A stretch of 64,000 bases of DNA from Phycisphaerales bacterium (GTDB lineage: Bacteria > Planctomycetota > Phycisphaerae > Phycisphaerales > UBA1924), in contig JADYXW010000041.1 of NCBI GenBank assembly GCA_020853975.1, forward strand, positions 30,541-94,540. Reading direction: 5' to 3'. Below, in pieces: positions 9,973-18,567 of this stretch. The position numbers were made by a program, and so were the translations under genes. Every line of letters starts with the position of its first letter. Positions within the stretch are counted from its first letter, which is position 1. The notes beneath the pieces are model-generated. The model saw only the letters and a list, made by a program, of their open reading frames with translations, was not told the origin of the DNA and searched no databases.

Positions 9973-9990
9973 GTCCACGTGCGCGTGGAC
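9973..9990 (+). promoter_or_regulatory. Hairpin after small ORF, fusA leader
   Basis: GTCCACG-TGCG-CGTGGAC forms a perfect 7-bp stem with a 4-nt loop, 7 nt after the small ORF stop. No U-run follows, so it could be an attenuator, a processing site or mRNA structure rather than a plain terminator. Confidence 0.4.
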
Positions 9991-10127
9991 CCGACCGTTC
10001 TCCCGCTTCACTCAAGCAGTTTTCCGCCCCAGAACCGTTCCGGGGCCGCGTTCTCCGAACCAGCACCCGCCGAGGACGGCCCGACAACGCGTCGGCCGGG
10101 CGATCGGCAAACCCTGACGAGCGACCC

Positions 10128-12260
10128 ATGCCCACCGACCTCTCGAAAATTCGCAACATCGGCATCTGCGCCCACATCGACGCCGGCAAGACCACCGTGT
10201 CCGAGCGCATCCTGTACTACACCGGCAAGAACTACAAGATCGGCGAGGTGCACGAGGGCACCGCGACGATGGACTTCCTGCAGGACGAGCAGGAGCGGGG
10301 CATTACGATCCAGTCCGCCGCGACGACCTGCCCGTGGACGCGGCACGGCGATGAGTACAAGATCAACCTGATCGACACACCCGGCCACGTGGACTTCACC
10401 ATCGAGGTGGAGCGTTCGCTCCGCGTGCTCGACGGCGCCGTCGCGGTGTTCGACGGCAAGGAAGGCGTGGAGGCGCAGTCCGAGACCGTGTGGCGCCAGG
10501 CCGACCGCTACCGGGTGCCCCGCATCTGCTTCATCAACAAGATGGACAAGGTCGGCGCGTCCTTTGAGTTCTCCTTCGGCACGATCAAGAGCCGCCTGGG
10601 TGCCAACGGCATCCCGATCCAGTACCCGGTGGGCACGGGACATGCCTTCAGCGCCATCATCGACCTCGTGAAGATGAGGGCGTTCTTCTTCGAGGGCGAG
10701 AAGGGCGAGACGATGGTCGAGAAGGCCATCCCCGACGCCGAGATCGAGACCGCCAAGCAGTGGCGTCACGACATGATCGAAAAGATCTCCGAGCTCGACG
10801 ACGATCTCATGGGCATGTACCTCGAGGGCAAGGAGCCCAGCAACGAGCAGCTCGTCGCGACCCTCCGCAGGGCGACCGTCGAGCGCCGCTGCTACCCCGT
10901 GATGTGCGGCGCAGCGCTGCGGAACATGGGCGTGCAGCTCCTGCTGGACGCTGTCATCGACTACCTCCCCTCGCCGAACGAGAAGCCGGAGGTCGAGGGC
11001 ACCGATCCCCGCGACAAGGAAGTGAAGATGACCCGCCCGCACGACAAGGAAGCCCCCTTCTCGGCGCTGGTGTTCAAGGTCGTCTCCGACACGCACGGCG
11101 ATCTCACCTACGTGCGCGTCTACTCGGGCACGCTCACAAAGGGCACGCGCCTGCTCAACCCCGGCAACAACAAGAAGGAGAACGCCAGTCGCATCTTCGA
11201 GATGCACGCCCAGAATCGAATCCCGCTGGAAGAGGTCAGTGCGGGCAACATCGTCGCGGTGGTCGGCATCAAGGACTCGTACACGGGCGACACCCTGTGC
11301 GACCCGGACAAGCCGATCATCCTCGAGCGGATGCACTTCCCCGAGCCCGTGATCAGCATGTCGATCGAGCCCAAGGGCTCGGACGACAAGCGCCGCCTGT
11401 CCGACGCGCTCGCAACCATCCGGCGCGAGGACCCCTCGTTCCGATACTCATACGACGACGAGACCGGCCAGACCATCATCTCGGGCATGGGCGAGCTGCA
11501 CCTGGACATCATCCGCACCAAGATCGTGCGCGACATGAAGATCAACGTCGAGGTCGGCAAGCCCAAGGTCTCCTACCGCGAGACGATCACCAAGAAGGCC
11601 GAGTACGTCCGCGGGCTGCACAAGAAGCAGTCGGGCGGCCGGGGCCAGTTCGGCGACGTCATCATCCACCTCGAACCCTTCACCGCGGAGCAGGCCGCGG
11701 CCGAGGAGCTGGACTTCGAGGACAACATCGCGGTCGAGAACGCCATCGTGGGAGGCTCGATCCCCAAGGAGTTCATCAAGCCCGCGATGGACGGCATCCG
11801 CCAGACCGCCAAGACCGGCGTCAAGTTCGGCTACCCCATGATCAACATCAAGGTCACGATCGTCGACGGCTCGTCGCACGACGTTGACTCCTCACAGGTC
11901 GCCTTCGAGCTCGCTGGCCGTCTCGCGCTCATCGCGGCGGCTGACCAGGCCGGCCCCGTCCTCCTCGAGCCCATCATGAAGGTCGTCGTGACCGTGCCCG
12001 ATGAGTACCTGGGCAACATCACGGGCGACATCTCCTCTCGTCGCGGCATGATCGTCAACACCGACGACCGTGGCGTCGTGAAGATGGTCAACGCCGAGAT
12101 CCCGCTCTCCGAGCTCTTCGGCTACACCACCGATATCCGCGGCATGTCCCAGGGCCGGGCCAGCGCGACCATGGAGTTCCTCGAGTACCGCCAGATGCCC
12201 AACAGCATGATGAAGGAAGTGCTGGAGGCTCAGGCGGGCGGCGGCAAAGACAAGAAGTAA
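10128..12260 (+). CDS. fusA: Elongation factor G
   Basis: Translation GTPase that catalyses ribosomal translocation. 710 residues. The G domain has AHIDAGKTT (P-loop), ERGITIQSAAT (switch I), DTPGHVDF (G3) and NKMDKVGA (G4). Domains II-V follow, with a C-terminal RGMSQGRASATMEF segment typical of EF-G domain V. The Lys-rich C-terminus is normal. It stands alone, not in a str operon with rpsL/rpsG/tuf, behind its own leader and before a strong terminator, so it is probably monocistronic. Confidence 0.97.
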   Translation: MPTDLSKIRNIGICAHIDAGKTTVSERILYYTGKNYKIGEVHEGTATMDFLQDEQERGITIQSAATTCPWTRHGDEYKINLIDTPGHVDFTIEVERSLRVLDGAVAVFDGKEGVEAQSETVWRQADRYRVPRICFINKMDKVGASFEFSFGTIKSRLGANGIPIQYPVGTGHAFSAIIDLVKMRAFFFEGEKGETMVEKAIPDAEIETAKQWRHDMIEKISELDDDLMGMYLEGKEPSNEQLVATLRRATVERRCYPVMCGAALRNMGVQLLLDAVIDYLPSPNEKPEVEGTDPRDKEVKMTRPHDKEAPFSALVFKVVSDTHGDLTYVRVYSGTLTKGTRLLNPGNNKKENASRIFEMHAQNRIPLEEVSAGNIVAVVGIKDSYTGDTLCDPDKPIILERMHFPEPVISMSIEPKGSDDKRRLSDALATIRREDPSFRYSYDDETGQTIISGMGELHLDIIRTKIVRDMKINVEVGKPKVSYRETITKKAEYVRGLHKKQSGGRGQFGDVIIHLEPFTAEQAAAEELDFEDNIAVENAIVGGSIPKEFIKPAMDGIRQTAKTGVKFGYPMINIKVTIVDGSSHDVDSSQVAFELAGRLALIAAADQAGPVLLEPIMKVVVTVPDEYLGNITGDISSRRGMIVNTDDRGVVKMVNAEIPLSELFGYTTDIRGMSQGRASATMEFLEYRQMPNSMMKEVLEAQAGGGKDKK

Positions 12261-12288
12261 GCACCTCAGGGAATGTCTCGCCACGCCA

Positions 12289-12315
12289 CGCCCCGGGCCT
12301 TCCCGGGGCGTTTTT
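12289..12315 (+). terminator. Rho-independent terminator of fusA
   Basis: CGCCCCGGG-CCTT-CCCGGGGCG makes a perfect 9-bp GC stem followed by TTTTT, 28 bp after the fusA stop. Confidence 0.9.
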
Positions 12316-12340
12316 CATGCGGCGCGAGCGGACAACTGGT

Positions 12341-13243
12341 CTACCGCGGGGCCTCCCAGGGTGTGCCGGGCTTGTAGCCCACCAGTGAGTACAACTCCTG
12401 ACGGGTCTGCATCTGGGGCAGCAGGTCCTCCGCTGTCCCGGTCCGGTGCAGTTCTTCCAACGCCCGGGCCACGGCGCCCATCGCAACACGGAGCATCGTC
12501 ACCGGATAGATCACGATCGAGTAGCCCATGGACTCGAAGCGCTCTAGCGGGAGCATGGGCGTCTTACCAAACTCCGTCATGTTTGCGAGGAGGAAAGGGC
12601 CGCCCTCGGGCGCCGGGCCGGACAGGCCCCTCATGGCCCGCGCAAAGGTCTCGAACTCGGCCTCGGAGACGAGCCCCTCGGGGAAGATCATGTCGGCCCC
12701 GGCACGCACATACGCGGCGGCCCGGTCGATCGCCGCCTCCAGGCCATCGACGCCTCTGGCGTCGGTCCGCGCACAGATGACGAACGCCCCGCCGCTGCAG
12801 TCCCTGGAAGCCTTCGCGGCCCACTGCACCTTCTCGATCATGTGGTCGGTGGGGACCAGTTCCTTTCCGTCCAGATGCCCGCAGCGCTTTGGGAACCTTT
12901 GATCCTCGATATGCAGGCCAGCGGCCCCCGCCCGTGCGTAGTCCAGCACCGTCCGGCGGACCATCTCCGCCTCGCCAAAGCCCGTGTCCGCGTCCGCGAG
13001 CACCGGCAAGCCGGACGCGTCCGCGACCTCGCGGATGCAGCGGCAGAAGTGCTCAAGGCCAAGCAGGCCCACGTCGGGAACGCCCGCGCTCACGCTGGTC
13101 GCGGCGCCGGAGACGTAGCACGCCTGGAATCCTGCGCGCGCGACCGCCATGGCGCAGAGTGCGTTGAACGCGCCCGGCGCCGCAACGCAGCCGAGGCTCA
13201 TGGCGGCGCGCAACCTCGTGCCGGGATGTGTCGTGATCGTCAT
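12341..13243 (-). CDS. prpB: Isocitrate lyase/PEP mutase family, probable methylisocitrate lyase
   Basis: A 300-residue TIM-barrel lyase of the ICL/PEPM superfamily. The metal-binding segment is LADADTGFGE (82-91) and the catalytic loop is KRCGH with C121, as in PrpB, which cleaves 2-methylisocitrate to pyruvate and succinate. I start at MTITTHPG because TACGAT lies six bases upstream and the longer ORF adds a low-complexity tail. No prpC or prpD is adjacent, so the substrate is not proved; oxaloacetate hydrolase or another 2,3-dimethylmalate-type lyase remains possible. Confidence 0.85.
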   Translation of the reverse strand: MTITTHPGTRLRAAMSLGCVAAPGAFNALCAMAVARAGFQACYVSGAATSVSAGVPDVGLLGLEHFCRCIREVADASGLPVLADADTGFGEAEMVRRTVLDYARAGAAGLHIEDQRFPKRCGHLDGKELVPTDHMIEKVQWAAKASRDCSGGAFVICARTDARGVDGLEAAIDRAAAYVRAGADMIFPEGLVSEAEFETFARAMRGLSGPAPEGGPFLLANMTEFGKTPMLPLERFESMGYSIVIYPVTMLRVAMGAVARALEELHRTGTAEDLLPQMQTRQELYSLVGYKPGTPWEAPR

Positions 13244-13249
13244 GGGCCC

Positions 13250-13255
13250 ATCGTA
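13250..13255 (-). promoter_or_regulatory. TACGAT -10 element 6 nt before prpB start
   Basis: TACGAT on the minus strand is separated from the prpB ATG by GGGCCC only. No Shine-Dalgarno; predicted leaderless. Confidence 0.45.
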
Positions 13256-13272
13256 CGCGCCAGGTGCGGAAC

Positions 13273-13926
13273 CTACAGCCCTGCGGCGGCCAGCCACTCG
13301 GAGGGTCGCTGCTCGAGCGCGATTGCGATCGAGAGCAGGGACTCCAGGCTCGCGAGGTGCGCCCCTCGCTCGATCGAACTGAGCTGGCTCACGCTGACCT
13401 CCGACGCCTCCGACAGCTCCTTCAGCGTCCAGCCCCGCTGGGTGCGGGCGATGCGGATCTGTCGCCCCAGCTCGACCCTTAGCCGGTCCACGGGTCGCCT
13501 TCCGAGCCCGAGCTTCGCGACGGCCTGCGCGAGTGTCGCCCGCAGAACCTCGATCGAGAAAGGCTTGGCGATGTAGTCGAAGGCCTCCTGCTTGAAGGTC
13601 TGGCGCATGCCCTCCAGGGACGGGTATCCGGTGACGACCACCACCGCCAGCCTGGGCCAGCGCTGGCGGAGCTCGGCGAGCACTTCCTCACCGGAAGCCC
13701 TTCCCATCTTCACGTCCAGCAGAACGATGTCCGGCGGGTGGTCTCGGCAGGCCTCGAAGAGCTCCTGGGGGGTCGCCACGGCGCGAATCTCATGCCCCTC
13801 CGGCTCCAGGAGGGCGACGAGGAACTGCCTGAAGTCCTCGTCATCATCCAACGCGAGGATGGAAAGTGGCGGGGTGCGCTCGTGCTGCTGGGCGTCGGCC
13901 GGAGAGATCGTCGCGGGAGGGTTCAT
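13273..13926 (-). CDS. Response regulator with XRE-type helix-turn-helix output
   Basis: 217 residues. The receiver domain (about 21-140) has acidic pocket DDD (27-29), phospho-acceptor D71 (IVLLDVKMG), T99 and K121 (AKPF). A C-terminal Cro/C1-type HTH (about 150-206) reads RIARTQRGWTLKELSEASEVSVSQLSSIERG. XRE outputs on receivers are unusual compared with OmpR, NarL or Fis types. It lies 50 bp downstream of a histidine kinase on the same strand. A Shine-Dalgarno-like CAGGAGCCCAGC precedes the ATG. It presumably binds DNA as a dimer when phosphorylated. Confidence 0.92.
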   Translation of the reverse strand: MNPPATISPADAQQHERTPPLSILALDDDEDFRQFLVALLEPEGHEIRAVATPQELFEACRDHPPDIVLLDVKMGRASGEEVLAELRQRWPRLAVVVVTGYPSLEGMRQTFKQEAFDYIAKPFSIEVLRATLAQAVAKLGLGRRPVDRLRVELGRQIRIARTQRGWTLKELSEASEVSVSQLSSIERGAHLASLESLLSIAIALEQRPSEWLAAAGL

Positions 13927-13976
13927 GTCTGCTGGGCTCCTGGCTGCGCAGACTCTACCGCGCCCGCCCTGTCCGG

Positions 13977-15395
13977 CTAGCCCGCCTTGGGCAGCAGCAC
14001 CTCGAAAACCGCGCCCGGGGCGTCGGTGCGGTTGCTTCCGAGGAGCAGGCCGGAGTGTTCCCGCACGATGCCTTCGGCGACCGCAAGCCCGAGCCCGGTG
14101 CCCCGCGAGTCCAGGCGTGTCGTCGCGAAAGGCTCAAAGAGCCGGGGGAGCACCGCCGCCGCAATCCCCGGGCCATTATCGCGCACGCTGATGCTCACCC
14201 AGTCCGTGCCCTCGCGGGGCACTATCCGGGCCTCGACGACGACGCAGGCCCCGGGAGACGCCGGGGGCGGCCCGAACGCGTCCACCGCGTTTCGGATCAG
14301 GTTCACGAATACCTGAACCATGCGTGCGGCGTCGCACTCCACGATGACCGCCTCGTCCACCTCGTTGCTGACCGCGACGCGAGACGCCTCACGGTCAAGC
14401 GCCACAAGCGTCGCGGCCTCCTGCACCACGCCCCGGATGGCGGCGGGGCGGCTGGAGGGCGGGCGGACTCTCGCGTAGTCGAGCAGTCCCTCGGAAAGCC
14501 GCTCGAGCCTGCCGACCACGCGGAGCATGAGCGCCGCCTCCGAGGGGCTCGGGCTTGCTCCGGGCTGCGTACCAAGCCGCTCCACGAGCCCCTTGAGCAC
14601 CGCCAGGGGCGTGTTGAGCTCGTGAGCGATACCGGCGGACATCATTCCCAGGCTGGCGAGACGGTCCGCGTCCGCGAGATTGCGTTGGGTCGCTTCGAGC
14701 AGATGGTTCTTCCGCCTCAGGTCCGTCGCGACGGCTTCGAGCTGCCCCAGCGCATCGGCCAGCGCGGCCTCGTGCCGCCGGAGTTGCTCGACCGTCTGGT
14801 TCCGTGAGCGCATGATGTCGCCCAGCTCGTCGGAGGGAATGGCGTGCTCCGGGATGAGTTCCTCGCCGGCGCCGCCCGCGACGGCAAGGTCTGCGGCGTA
14901 CATCTGCCGAATGGGTTCGTAGACGTTTTGGGGCAGCACAAACACCTCGAGGGCGACCACCACCGCCGCGTACGCCGCCAGCAGTGCCGCGACCACGAAC
15001 AGATAGAGCCTGGTGACCGCCGCCCGGACGGCCGGGAGTTGCAGGGTCAGCATTGCCATTCCCCGCCCGGGCACCCACATGATGGCCCCGCCTCCCCCGG
15101 CCTCAGACGCCGCCGGCACCGCGGAGCCGGGTCGGGCCGAGGCGTCGGACCACTCCTGAGGCCCGAGTCCCAGTTCTCGCTGGTCGCCCATTCGCAGGCC
15201 CGCGCCGGGGAGCGTGGGGAAGGTGTCGGCGCGGGCCAGTTCCGGCGCCAGCAGGTCGAGCATCGCCACAGCCTGAGAGGACTCTGCCCGCTTGACGATC
15301 TCGCCAAGGGCGGGGCGGAGCGCCACCAGCAGGATCGCAGCGAGCACAAGCGAGAACACCGTGTGCAGGACTACCAGCTTCTTGCGGATGCGCAT
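13977..15395 (-). CDS. Membrane sensor histidine kinase
   Basis: Kinase partner of the downstream XRE response regulator. From the start chosen here (MRIRKKLVVLHT, 472 residues) it has TM1 at once, a periplasmic sensor of about 100 residues, TM2 (LYLFVVAALLAAYAAVV), a HAMP-like linker, then HisKA with GIAHELNTPL (H258). The ATPase has N box NLIRNAVDAF, DNGPGI, LFEPF and GTGLGLAV. The ORF stays open to 15608 through a Pro/Glu-rich stretch and a GTG at 15554 is possible. I prefer 15395 because it avoids overlap with divergent rsmB and puts a basic N-terminus before TM1. The start is uncertain. Confidence 0.88.
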   Translation of the reverse strand: MRIRKKLVVLHTVFSLVLAAILLVALRPALGEIVKRAESSQAVAMLDLLAPELARADTFPTLPGAGLRMGDQRELGLGPQEWSDASARPGSAVPAASEAGGGGAIMWVPGRGMAMLTLQLPAVRAAVTRLYLFVVAALLAAYAAVVVALEVFVLPQNVYEPIRQMYAADLAVAGGAGEELIPEHAIPSDELGDIMRSRNQTVEQLRRHEAALADALGQLEAVATDLRRKNHLLEATQRNLADADRLASLGMMSAGIAHELNTPLAVLKGLVERLGTQPGASPSPSEAALMLRVVGRLERLSEGLLDYARVRPPSSRPAAIRGVVQEAATLVALDREASRVAVSNEVDEAVIVECDAARMVQVFVNLIRNAVDAFGPPPASPGACVVVEARIVPREGTDWVSISVRDNGPGIAAAVLPRLFEPFATTRLDSRGTGLGLAVAEGIVREHSGLLLGSNRTDAPGAVFEVLLPKAG

Positions 15396-15545
15396 CCGTG
15401 TCAGCAGACCGCGTCCGAGTGGCGCTCGGAGCAGCGCACGCAGCGGCCTCCGGTCAAAGAAGCCCGGTTCGGGCTCCGGCGATTCGCGGGACGGCGTGCG
15501 GCTCGTGGAGGGTGGCTCGGGCAAGTCGGGCTCCGTGAGGCTCCC

Positions 15546-15551
15546 TAGAAT
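15546..15551 (+). promoter_or_regulatory. TAGAAT -10 element 5 nt before rsmB GTG
   Basis: TAGAAT ends five bases before the GTG at 15557, with no Shine-Dalgarno between. It supports this unusual start and a leaderless mRNA. Confidence 0.5.
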
Positions 15552-15556
15552 CACGC

Positions 15557-16990
15557 GTGAAACCCAACAGAGCATTGTCAGCCGCCACCCCACGGAGGGC
15601 AAGGTCATCGCGTCCCTCCGATTCGGCCCGTGACCGGGTGGTGTGGGCGCTCTCTCGCCAGGCGGAGCGGTGGCCCGAACTCGACACCACGCCCGTCAAC
15701 TCGGAGGGGCTCCCGCCCCGCGACGCGGCCTTTGCGCACGCGATCTACGACGCGGCCCTCCGCCGCTGGATAACTCTGGAATGGGTCCTGAACCGTCACC
15801 TCAGGCAGCCCCTTTCCGGGATGAAGCCGGGGGCGCGGGCGGTGCTGATAGGCGGGGCGGCCCAGATGCTCCTGCTCGACCGCGTCCCGGTTCACGCCGC
15901 GATCAACGAATCCGTCGAGTGGGCCAAGCGGCACCTCTCCGGCAGCCTCGCGGGCATGGTGAACGGCGTGCTGCGCAATGTGTGGCGCGACATCCTGACG
16001 CAGACCAGCGACGACCGCCTGCACTCCCCGACACGGAGGGCAGAGTGGACCGGGTCGAGGTTCGAGATTCCGCTCCCCGACGGCGGTTGCCGCGTGCTGC
16101 GGGAGCCCGTGCTCCCGGAAGACCCGCACGAGCGTCTGCGCGTCGTGACCAGTTGCCCTCAGGGTCTGTACGAGCACTGGCTGAGTTCGCACGGCGAAGC
16201 GACCGCGAGAGCGCAGGCGATCCACCTTCTGGCCACGCCCCCCACGGTCATCAACATCGCCCACCGCCGAGGAACGTTGCCGGAACAACTGGAGGCTCTG
16301 AGCGTCCCCCACAGCCAGCGGGGCAGCCGCGTGTGGACCGGGCCGCGCAGCGAGCTTTCTTCGCTGCTCGCCCGAAACTCCGACCTCTGGGTGCAGGACT
16401 CGTCCTCCGCGGCGTGCGTGCTCGGGCTGGCGGAGTTCGTTCAGGCTGCACGGGGCGGCAAGGTCGTTGACCTGTGCGCGGGCCAGGGCACCAAGACCCG
16501 CCAACTCGCCGCCATCTTTGGCGAGTCCTCGATCATCGCGTCCGACCCGGACGAGCCGAGACTGCAGACGCTCAGGCATGTCGCGGCGGGGCTCGCGAAC
16601 CTCCGCGTCGTAGAGGCGGCGCAGGTCTCTTCCGAGGGCGCCGGGGCCGCGCTCGTGCTCGCGGATGTGCCCTGCTCGAACAGCGGGGTGCTGGCACGCC
16701 GGGTCGAGGCCCGGTACCGCTGGAGCCTCTCGCAAATGGAACGCCTGGTCGCGATCCAGCGAGAGATCCTCGCGGCCGCCGCGTCGATGGTCGCGCCGGG
16801 GGGGCTGGTCGTCTACTCCACGTGCAGCATCGAGCGGGAGGAAAACCAGCAGCAGGCGGCGTGGGCCGCGGGGCTCGGCCTGGAACTGGTTCGAGAACGT
16901 GCGACGCTTCCCGAGGGCGTTCCCGGCGGGCCGGACACCTCCTACCGCGACGGGGCGTACTGCGCCGTGCTGCGGCGCACGAGGCCCTGA
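15557..16990 (+). CDS. rsmB: 16S rRNA (cytosine967-C5)-methyltransferase-like (RsmB)
   Basis: 477 residues. The N-terminal NusB-like domain (about 25-165, RDAAFAHAIYDAALRRW) is followed by a class I SAM-dependent m5C methyltransferase domain. SAM motif VVDLCAGQGTKT, the Pro-Cys motif DVPCSNSG (C373) and the catalytic STCSIEREEN (C423) are all present. It methylates cytosine in 16S rRNA helix 31 in characterised bacteria. It starts with GTG, divergent from the histidine kinase. Confidence 0.93.
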   Translation: MKPNRALSAATPRRARSSRPSDSARDRVVWALSRQAERWPELDTTPVNSEGLPPRDAAFAHAIYDAALRRWITLEWVLNRHLRQPLSGMKPGARAVLIGGAAQMLLLDRVPVHAAINESVEWAKRHLSGSLAGMVNGVLRNVWRDILTQTSDDRLHSPTRRAEWTGSRFEIPLPDGGCRVLREPVLPEDPHERLRVVTSCPQGLYEHWLSSHGEATARAQAIHLLATPPTVINIAHRRGTLPEQLEALSVPHSQRGSRVWTGPRSELSSLLARNSDLWVQDSSSAACVLGLAEFVQAARGGKVVDLCAGQGTKTRQLAAIFGESSIIASDPDEPRLQTLRHVAAGLANLRVVEAAQVSSEGAGAALVLADVPCSNSGVLARRVEARYRWSLSQMERLVAIQREILAAAASMVAPGGLVVYSTCSIEREENQQQAAWAAGLGLELVRERATLPEGVPGGPDTSYRDGAYCAVLRRTRP

Positions 16991-17030
16991 CCTGTCTTTC
17001 CGGCCCATGGTGCCCGGAATCGGACCGGGG

Positions 17031-17036
17031 TACACT
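17031..17036 (+). promoter_or_regulatory. Candidate -10 (TACACT) before PTS IIA gene
   Basis: GGTACACT lies 32 nt before the ATG at 17069, leaving room for a short leader with a CTGGAGCG ribosome-binding-like element. No good -35 seen. Confidence 0.35.
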
Positions 17037-17068
17037 CAGGGCCCGCACGATCGCTGGAGCGTCGCCGC

Positions 17069-17530
17069 ATGAACCTGCTGGATATTCTGCAACCGACCTG
17101 TGTCCGGTCCCCGCTCCAGGCGGCGGACAAGAAGGGCGTGATCGACGAGCTGGTCGACCTGCTGGTCGCCTCTGGTCGCGTCACGGACGGCAAGGCGCTG
17201 AAAGACGCGGTCTGGACGCGCGAACAGATGCGGACCACCGGCATCGGGTCGGGCCTGGCGATCCCGCACGGTAAGTGCGCGGGGATGCAAGGCCTTGCGA
17301 TGGCCATCGGCAAACCCGCGAAGCCCCTGGACTTTGAGGCGATTGACAGCAAGCCGGTGCAGCTCGTCGTGCTGCTGGCGAGCCCTCCGGACCGGGCCAG
17401 TGATCACATCCAGGCCCTGGCCAAGATCAGCCGGCTGATGACGATGGATCAGTTCCGCAACCAGATCTACGCCGCCGGCTCGGCGGAAGAGATCTACTCG
17501 CTCCTGGCCACTCAGGAGGGCCCCCGGTGA
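17069..17530 (+). CDS. PTS EIIA-type (PtsN/fructose-family) domain protein
   Basis: A 153-residue single-domain PTS IIA of the mannitol/fructose class. The phospho-acceptor is H67 in AIPHGK, within the family signature RTTGIGSGLAIPHGK. As in PtsN, no membrane EIIBC domain is attached or nearby, so a regulatory rather than sugar transport role is likely. It overlaps the polyprenyl synthase gene by 4 bp (GTGA), tying it to isoprenoid genes. Confidence 0.92.
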   Translation: MNLLDILQPTCVRSPLQAADKKGVIDELVDLLVASGRVTDGKALKDAVWTREQMRTTGIGSGLAIPHGKCAGMQGLAMAIGKPAKPLDFEAIDSKPVQLVVLLASPPDRASDHIQALAKISRLMTMDQFRNQIYAAGSAEEIYSLLATQEGPR

Positions 17531-18450
17531 ACCGGGGGCAGCCCGCGCCGGGTCTCTTTCCGACCGGGATGTTCGAAGAGCAGCTCAGAGCCTGTGTCAC
17601 ATGGCCGGGCGCGCCCGCGTCGCTCGTCACGGCTGCGGAGTACGCGCTGCTGGCGGGTGGCAAGCGGCTGAGACCCGCCCTTGCGTGGCACGCCTGCGTC
17701 GCAGCGGGTGGTGAAGGCCCGGCAAGCCTGCTCCCGGGCGCCGCGGTCGAGATGGTGCACGCGTTCTCCCTCGTACACGACGACCTGCCAGCCATCGACA
17801 ACGACGATATCAGACGAGGCCGCCCGACACTGCATCGGCACGCGGGAGAGGCCATGGCCATCCTGGCGGGCGATGCGCTGCTCGCGGGCGCGTTTGATTG
17901 CCTGCTTCGCTGGCCCGCTTCCTGGCGTGAGCCCGGCACCAGCGCCGAGACCGCAACCCTGCGACTCTCGCTCCTCGAAGACCTCTCCCGCGCGACCGCG
18001 GCCATGATCCAGGGCCAGGTGTGGGACACGATGGGAGGCCTGCCCGAGGGACTCTCTCCCACTGAGAGGCTGAAGCTCATCCACTCCAACAAGACGGGGG
18101 CCCTGCTCGCGGCCGCGTGCCGCATGGGCGCCCGCGTGGCCTGCGGCGGAGGGGTGACGCCGGCGGCCACCCTGAACGCGATCGGGAAGTTTGGAGAGAC
18201 GATCGGTCTGATGTTCCAAGTCGTGGACGACCTGATCGATGCAACCCAGACCCCGGACCACGCGGGGAAGCGCACCGGCAAGGACGAGGCGGCGGGGAAA
18301 CTCACGTACCCGGGGGTGCTCGGGATCGAGCCAACCCGTGCGGAGATCGGGCGGCTGCGAGCGGAGGCCTTCGACGCCATCTCGCCCTTGGGTTCTCGCG
18401 CCGAGGGTCTGAGAAGCATGGTTGACTACTTCGCCGAGCGAACGAAATGA
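17527..18450 (+). CDS. Polyprenyl (farnesyl/geranylgeranyl) diphosphate synthase
   Basis: 307-residue trans-prenyltransferase condensing IPP with allylic diphosphates. The first Asp-rich motif is DDLPAIDND (85-93), followed by RRGRPTLH; GGKRLRPAL (44-52) binds diphosphate. The second motif is VDDLIDAT. The spacing DDxxxxD in the first motif fits bacterial FPP/GGPP synthases (IspA-type) more than long-chain enzymes, but product length cannot be told from sequence alone. The GTG start overlaps the PTS IIA stop. Confidence 0.93.
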   Translation: MNRGQPAPGLFPTGMFEEQLRACVTWPGAPASLVTAAEYALLAGGKRLRPALAWHACVAAGGEGPASLLPGAAVEMVHAFSLVHDDLPAIDNDDIRRGRPTLHRHAGEAMAILAGDALLAGAFDCLLRWPASWREPGTSAETATLRLSLLEDLSRATAAMIQGQVWDTMGGLPEGLSPTERLKLIHSNKTGALLAAACRMGARVACGGGVTPAATLNAIGKFGETIGLMFQVVDDLIDATQTPDHAGKRTGKDEAAGKLTYPGVLGIEPTRAEIGRLRAEAFDAISPLGSRAEGLRSMVDYFAERTK

Positions 18451-18474
18451 GTGAACAGGGCGTATCTCCTGGCG

Positions 18475-18503
18475 TTGCCCGGGCGGGCCGAGCCTGCTAG
18501 GAT
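18475..18503 (+). promoter_or_regulatory. Promoter TTGCCC-N17-TAGGAT upstream of dxs
   Basis: TTGCCC (18475-18480) and TAGGAT (18498-18503) are 17 bases apart, with TGC just before the -10 (extended -10). Predicted start near 18510, about 58 nt before the dxs ATG. Confidence 0.5.
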
Positions 18504-18522
18504 TTTCAAGAATCTTTGAAAA
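18503..18522. promoter_or_regulatory. Palindrome TTTTCAA-N6-TTGAAAA overlapping dxs promoter
   Basis: A perfect 7-bp inverted repeat with a 6-bp centre, strikingly AT-rich for this genome. It starts at the last base of the -10 and covers the predicted +1, the classic position for a repressor operator. It lacks a T-run and is not a terminator for the gene upstream. Confidence 0.5.
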
Positions 18523-18567
18523 CTCTCGACCTGCTGCTCCGCCCGTCGATAGGGACCCGACTCCAGA

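Larger units (their letters stand above)
9795..10127 (+). other. 333-bp leader region upstream of fusA
   Basis: The only non-coding stretch over 300 bp in the window. It holds a good promoter-like pair, a 30-codon ORF and a perfect 7-bp hairpin (each listed separately), then about 137 bp with nothing recognised before the fusA ATG. No tRNA is visible. Confidence 0.6.

Noticed and set aside
9590-10117. 175-aa ORF covering the fusA leader
   Set aside because: Overlaps the O-antigen ligase-like gene in another frame and has no domain; the 30-codon ORF inside is a better candidate.
10008-11336. 442-aa ORF on minus strand
   Set aside because: Antisense to fusA with His/Val/Leu/Asp-rich shadow composition.
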